From Sipunculus nudus (taxonomy: Eukaryota > Annelida > Sipuncula > Golfingiida > Sipunculidae): a DNA stretch of 64,000 nucleotides. Every line of letters starts with the position of its first letter. The stretch's first letter is position 1. Made by a program: the position numbers and the translations under genes. The notes under the pieces are model-generated. The model had not been told where the DNA came from, did not search any database, and worked only from the letters and a program-made list of their open reading frames with translations. The stretch spans positions 67,670,118 to 67,734,117 of the forward strand of contig CM049317.1 in the NCBI GenBank assembly GCA_026874595.1, in the 5' to 3' direction. Of the stretch, positions 58,363 through 64,000 are shown piece by piece.

Positions 58363-58499
58363 TGAGCCGGACTATACTTTCAGCGGTCTCCCTCTCTATT
58401 TGAATATGATGATATTGGTTTATTATTTACTACTTTCACATGATATACAAGATCTTGTCTTGTAAACTTAGATATTAGTTCCCATGAATACTCATAACA

Positions 58500-58503
<4 letters not shown>

Positions 58504-58575
<72 letters not shown>
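58504..58575. repeat. (AT)n microsatellite
   Basis: About 35 AT units with one T insertion. Confidence 0.95.
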
Positions 58576-58582
<7 letters not shown>

Positions 58583-58708
58583 GTGTTACTATGGCCTACA
58601 GACTAGGCCAGAGCGATCAACAATATTCTAACAACATTCACCAGATGATCGGGTTGCATCCCGTGAAACAGTCTGTAGTGAATTCACAGTGTTGTTTTCT
58701 TCAGTTTT

Positions 58709-58715
58709 ATATATG

Positions 58716-58782
<67 letters not shown>
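58709..58782. repeat. (AT)n/(GA)n compound microsatellite
   Basis: AT run passing directly into about 22 GA units. Confidence 0.95.
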
Positions 58783-58785
<3 letters not shown>

Positions 58786-60420
58786 TACTACTTAAGATCA
58801 AAAGAAATCTTGTTTTAGCTATATTTTACTGCACGACCGATGGATTTCGGATTGTTATTTCCCAAGGACGAAGTCAGTCTGAAGCTTAAGCGTATTGTAA
58901 ACATTGTGAGACGAATCTGCTTGTCGAACTCAACCCACAAGACGAACACGCAGTGATATTGGCCATAAGAGCAAACTCAATTACAGAGGGCTTGATGTCC
59001 CTTCGACCCAATTACAGACAGTGACAGTCTGACAGATAGCGGAGTGACAGATACCGGAGAACATAAAAGTAAGGTCTTGCAGACATGTACACTTTGATCA
59101 AAATTGCATACATTAGCATCTGTGACAGGGTACTATACCTTGGCTGTTTATCCCTAAGTAAGGCAGGAGTTCATATATATGGAGCTATGACACGTTGGTT
59201 GGAATTATATAATTTTATAGGAAATTCAATAGGCTTATGTTTTATCCATTTTTTCTTGATCAAGTAGGTCAGCAGAGTGAAAACAAATACCTTCAGTCCG
59301 TTTGTTCCCGAAACATATTTTTAAAATGTCGTTTGATTACATTCTAAATACCTGTGCCCTCATTTCATAGAAATGATTAAAAAAATTGTATGTTCTACAA
59401 CCAAGAACTGTGCACATGTCACGAATACCAAGATTAGAGCTGTGAACTACTTACATGAGATCCTAGTTTATATCTGCTTTAGGTCAGGTATACTAAACAT
59501 ATACCACATACTTTTATTATTATTATTACTATTATTATTATTATTACCGTCTATCTCTCATACCAAAAGCAGCTGGACAATAATGACCCAGTTTATGGGG
59601 GAAAAGCGGTATATTCAAAAGTGGATTCCGTAGTAACAGTAGTTTTGGATTTTAACAAATATAGTACAAATAATATAAAATACGATACCAACATGTCTAT
59701 GTGACATACACATTAAAGCTAGATAGAGAACATACAGTCCTGGTGCTAATAATTATAACGCAACTTAATGGTTCCCCTTGAGGGTTTTAGGGTACATATG
59801 AAAGACTTATGGAATACTGAAGACAATGGAATGGTATGTGGACTTGTTACTAATATCTGACGTGTGTACACAGTTATAGTAGCCATATAACATAATAATA
59901 ATACCATAATATGTGCTCAACTTATACTTAACCTGTGCTTAAAATCCTGTTCACAATGAGCGTCTTCTGTACCAACGTGTGTGCACAGCTCAATACGTAC
60001 AACTTGAATAACTTTGTGTTACACGTGCACCGGATAAAGGGCTTATGACCACTTCCATGCAGGTACTTAGTGTAATACAGAATGTAATTACAGAAATCAC
60101 GGCAGGTGGAAGCACGGAGTATGAATACAATTAAACAATTCTGCTTGCCGCAAGGATAAATAAGAATTAGATACAATTAAACGGTAACATAATTATTATT
60201 ATCTTTAATTTATTTATATAATATTTTAATTAACTTAATTATATATTCATTGATTTATTTATTTACGTTCAGTGCATTCCAGTTACTATCGGTTATCTGT
60301 TTCATCTGTGACGTTTACATTTTGTCCGATTATGCAAGATTTTACCAAATTTTCCTACTCCTAGGATCCCTATTAATGCATTATTGGCATTTGAACATAT
60401 TCACTCATTCTGGTGCAAAT
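58783..60420. other. No gene recognised
   Basis: Contains an ATT/ACT trinucleotide tract (about 59513..59547). Otherwise featureless. Confidence 0.4.
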
Positions 60421-60426
60421 TTGCAG

Positions 60427-60570
60427 AATGTAAATGGAAGGATGCATTGCGATACATCACCGCTTGATCAACTGGTTTATGCTCGTGCTGAGTGTAAGGA
60501 AATAGGTTCAGACCTGTGGCCCCCTGTAAGGAACTGTAAGGAAAAAAATCAATTGCTTTGCATCCCTTTC
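60427..60570 (+). other. Possible CTLD-like exon or fragment
   Basis: After the acceptor-like aaatttgcag the frame reads MHCDTSPLDQLVYARAEC, then KEIGSDLWPPVRNC and NQLLCIP. The C-x7-W-x5-C-x7-C spacing and the YARAEC helix resemble parts of a C-type-lectin-like domain. No clear donor or partner exon was found, so it may be a relic. Confidence 0.25.
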
Positions 60571-60664
60571 AAACATATCCTGAGAAATATTCTGAGTTCT
60601 GGGTCGGTTGGAGAAAGGAAGATTGGCAGTTTATTTGATTTTACAACATCAATTATCCTTTAAA

Positions 60665-62390
60665 ACAGGGAAAATGTTGAAATGATGAGCGGGTTTGATG
60701 AGCATGCTTTGGTTGATTCGTCATGATAGAAAAACATCATATTATCATGCCCCGTACTTGGAAAAGTGTTTTTTGTTCTTGGAATATCTAAGGTCTATGG
60801 CTTTGATTTAACCTTCTTCAAGTAATGCTATCTAATATCTCAAAAATTTATTTCAATTGTAAATCATAAATCGAAAAAAAATAAAATCCCACGAAAACAC
60901 CAGCCATAATGAACGGATAGTTGATTATGCACATGAGACACCAAAACACGCACACTTTGAAAGAAGAAAATTTAGATATACATTAGATTTACATAAGATA
61001 TACAAAGGTTACCTTTTAATTTTGGGGTTTTTTATTGCTTTCGAGTCTCAGATGTAATATCGATCAGCATGAGATTGGTATTAGCGAAAAGCAAACTAGG
61101 AATGCCAGGTTTCAAAAGTATACTGTCGGTTTTTTTAAATCACGCTTCTGTAAATCCAAATTATTTTCAAAATTTTTGCATGACATCAGCTTTTAGGAAA
61201 ATGCATATCAATGTTTTTGGTGATGTTGTCTTTTCATCAGGCTCTATATTATGTTATTTTGTCTTACTTTTCTGATTGTATGGAATTTTACAAATGTAAT
61301 AGATTTATTTATACTACATTTATTTCTATATTGAGATCAACTGTTTGCATGAAACAATAGAAATTGCCACGCGGGAGGACAGCATTTCAGGCATTGATAA
61401 GGGAAATCAGAATTATTAAAGAGAATCGGAATTCAACAAAAAAGCATACAGATCATATTCGAATCAAGAACCAATTTATTCCAAATTGTTACAGAATAAT
61501 TTAATCTTACCAGGATGATATGATAAGTACACAAATTACAGCAACCCATGTGACTGTGGACATTCATTAGTCAATTTTCAATTTACACTTTCCAGTGATT
61601 TAACCACTTGTCTCGGTCATATTCCAGTCAAACCCAAAAATAGGATCGGGCTTCAATTTCTTTTAAAATATATCAAACTTTAAAGTGAATTCAAGATAAC
61701 CGACTTTCCTACCAGAATCGTTCCAACAGATAGAATAATCAAAATATCTTATAATATTTTATTTAACCTTATCAATTAAAACTGAAATTTGAGTGTAATC
61801 AGTCTCCTGCAGAAGTCTCCTGCCGGAGTAAAATAAGCCAGTTACCTCTAAGGCATCACACAAGGCAGGTAGACAATACATTGACCACAGCTACAGTCAT
61901 GGAACAAATGGCACTCCACTGGATGCCTACCCTAGACTGCTCCAAAATCAGAAATCAACCAAGACCATAACAATGTCCCCTGTCATGTGTCCACATTTGG
62001 TGACAAATAAGATAACAGTGAAACTGAAAATACCACTTAAGCTAGCGCCCATCTTAAAGGGGCCGGCTGTAGCTGAAATTCACACAACATATAGAACAGG
62101 TTTAATATATTCTCTTTGTTTTTTATTAGTTTTAACAAACGTTTAAATCACAGTTCTAAAGACGTAGCCAGATTTCCATTAGAATATGGACTCAAGAGGC
62201 ATGTTGGACATCTGTAACTTTTCTGACGGTATGCCAGATGACTATTATTAAGCGAAGCCGTAAAACATAATTTCATCAATGGAGCTCTCGAAGTGCTGCC
62301 ACGTTCTTGCATGAGGGTATAAGTCAGTGTTATACTAATGGAAAATAGCAACTACACACACGACATGTTGAAAAAAAACTATAACCATTA
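60665..62390. other. No gene recognised
   Basis: AT-rich, with no domain signal in any frame. Confidence 0.4.
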
Positions 62391-62415
62391 AATGCAGGAA
62401 TGTGGCGTTATTATC

Positions 62416-62453
<38 letters not shown>

Positions 62454-62945
62454 GTATACAATATATATATATATATATATATATATTTGGTATACAATAT
62501 ATATATATATATATATATTGTATACCAAATTAACACAAACGAGAACTAGCAACATGCTTGATATAATACGGTTTGATACATTTGAATTACAACCTTTTTA
62601 CACTCAAGTCAGTTCCAACTAAACGAGGCATCGTAAAGACTGGATAGGTATACTTATAATTCACAGTTAAAATGTGTCCCTATGCTGTGTTCAACCATAC
62701 CCAAAATGTGGTGAAAAATAATTATTTCAGACTTTTGTGTTCAATTTCTCTGTGTTATGCGTATACACAGTGTTGCAGTTTTACACTGTTTGTCCTTAAT
62801 ATCCAGGCGGTCAAATGAACTTCGATATATTCTAATACTTTGACGACCAAGTGGTGTCTTAACAGGACGTGAGGTCCTGGCTAATGATCTTAGAATCTGG
62901 GTCACGACCCGGGAAATCATTGCCTGTATCTTCAAGTTAATGTTA
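62390..62945. repeat. Segment S, copy 2 of 3 (partial)
   Basis: Shares AACACAA-CGAGAACTAGCAA, ATGCTTGATAT, TCAACCATACCCA and GACGACCAAGTGGTGTCT with copies 1 and 3. Begins with the AT hairpin at 62420..62530. Confidence 0.5.
62420..62530. repeat. (AT)n tracts with nested TTGGTATACAA inverted repeats
   Basis: Three AT runs are separated by ATTTGGTATACAAT words. The last run is closed by the reverse complement ATTGTATACCAAAT, so the right half is a long perfect hairpin. Confidence 0.9.
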
Positions 62946-63089
62946 AAATCAAGTCATGTTAAAAAAAAGGACCAAACAAGAAACAACATGAAACCACAAA
63001 CAAAATGCAACTTAATTAAAATAATTTTTGTGAACACAAGATGTATTAAGACGGGAAACCTGCGGCCTTCTGATTGCAGCAATACGAAT

Positions 63090-64000
63090 AAATTACTTTA
63101 TGGAAACCCATGCTACTGAACGGAACAACATCCCGGGCTCTGATCTTACAGTCATTAGGTTGCAAGTATATAAATATATATAGAACTGCGAGGCGCAGTA
63201 ACATTATTTTCATATGCTGGTAGCATTCAGAAGCTGCGATTTATAGTTGAATGAAGTTGAATTCAGATGATCAAATCCGTTGTTTATAATTGAGGTTATA
63301 CGTGTAATAATCATTGTATAAATAAAGATAATACAGGTCTTTTGTCTTCTTCTCATTGTAAGCGTTTGTTAACAATAACCAAACCCTTGAAAACCATAGC
63401 CGTTAATTGCATAAGAGCGGCGATTTAATTATTATATGTATATTTATTATCCTTATACCCAAGTTAACACAATCCAGAACCTGCAAAATGCTTGATATTT
63501 ATGAGGTTATATACATTTCAATGACAACCTTTATACACTCACTTTTAAGCCAAAAGGAGGCAATTTCAAACCTCATAGAATGGATATGTATACTTCATAT
63601 TCCATCATTAATATGTGTGCAATTATAGTGCTGTTTTCATCCCTACCGATGATATGGTCTAAAAGTAAGTATTGAAGACTTCATTTTTTTTATTTCCATC
63701 TATCAGCTATCCAGTGACGTATAAACGACTGCCTAACATTAATTAGAAGGCATTCCAAAAGACGCTAATAAAAGTCTAATATCTTGATAACCAGTCGGCG
63801 TCTGACCATAACGTTCGATCCTGGGTGAAAGCCACAGAATCTAAGCCAAAACCTTAGAAAAAATCGCCCGTATCTTCGAGTCGAGTCAATCTGCATTCCC
63901 CTCTGAGTAACTCTTTTGCTCCTGGTTAGTTATAAGAATCTTCAATCAACGTTATTTTTATATACCTGGATAATGCGTCAGAGAGGAGTGTGTAAATTCT
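63090..64000. repeat. Segment S, copy 3 of 3 (runs off the window)
   Basis: Landmarks CATGCTACTGAACGG, AAGATAATACAGGTCTTTTG, GTAAGCGTTTGTTAACAA, CCAGTCGGCGTCTGA and TATCTTCGAGTCGAGTC follow the order of copy 1. Confidence 0.5.

Overview
This is an AT-rich animal (eukaryotic) window. Spliced genes have short exons, GT-AG introns and consistent phases; between them lie long microsatellites, many transposon relics and large gene-poor stretches. The mixture of an APE-type LINE, RTE-type tails, tRNA-derived SINEs, a RING/B-box gene and a C-type-lectin receptor fits a lophotrochozoan, most likely a mollusc. That assignment is inference; no marker in the window proves the species.

Region 1 (about 1.2-16.5 kb) holds a small cluster of three homologous three-exon genes for short secreted cysteine-rich proteins of no family I recognise. 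Two look intact and are arranged head to head: Scr-B on the minus strand (9299..7192, 152 aa) and Scr-C on the plus strand (10589..16500, 167 aa). The third, on the minus strand (6209..1244), is a pseudogene. It carries a 1-nt deletion in the signal-peptide exon, a stop in exon 2, stops in exon 3, and an 801-bp solo LTR inserted in exon 3.

Region 2 (about 19-22.4 kb, minus) is a two-exon RING/B-box/coiled-coil (TRIM-like) gene of 374 aa. Its separate first exon starts MGNAQS, an N-myristoylation signal.

Region 3 (25.6-31 kb, plus) is a decayed APE-type non-LTR retrotransposon. It has an RRM-type ORF1 remnant, an endonuclease split by a stop and frameshifts, a long RT frame with a C-terminal zinc-knuckle-like segment, a 2A-like motif at the ORF2 start, and a perfect 18-bp palindrome near the 3' end.

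Region 4 (52.0 down to 32.7 kb, minus) is a nine-exon gene that I assembled from splice sites and phase. It encodes a predicted 791-aa type I membrane protein: signal peptide, two divergent C-type-lectin-like domains, a roughly 390-residue Pro/Thr-rich mucin-like stalk with PPSIAR repeats, one TM helix, and a tyrosine-bearing tail. Most junctions are phase 1.

The remainder (about 43-64 kb) is mostly repeats: solo LTRs with TATA and poly(A) signals, a miniature terminal-repeat retrotransposon with a perfect 4-bp target duplication, hAT-like and Tc1/pogo-like MITEs, a three-copy dispersed repeat carrying two different nested insertions, a long-distance inverted repeat, and a triplicated segment near the right end. 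No rRNA, CRISPR or credible functional tRNA gene was seen. Splice models were read by eye and need transcript support.
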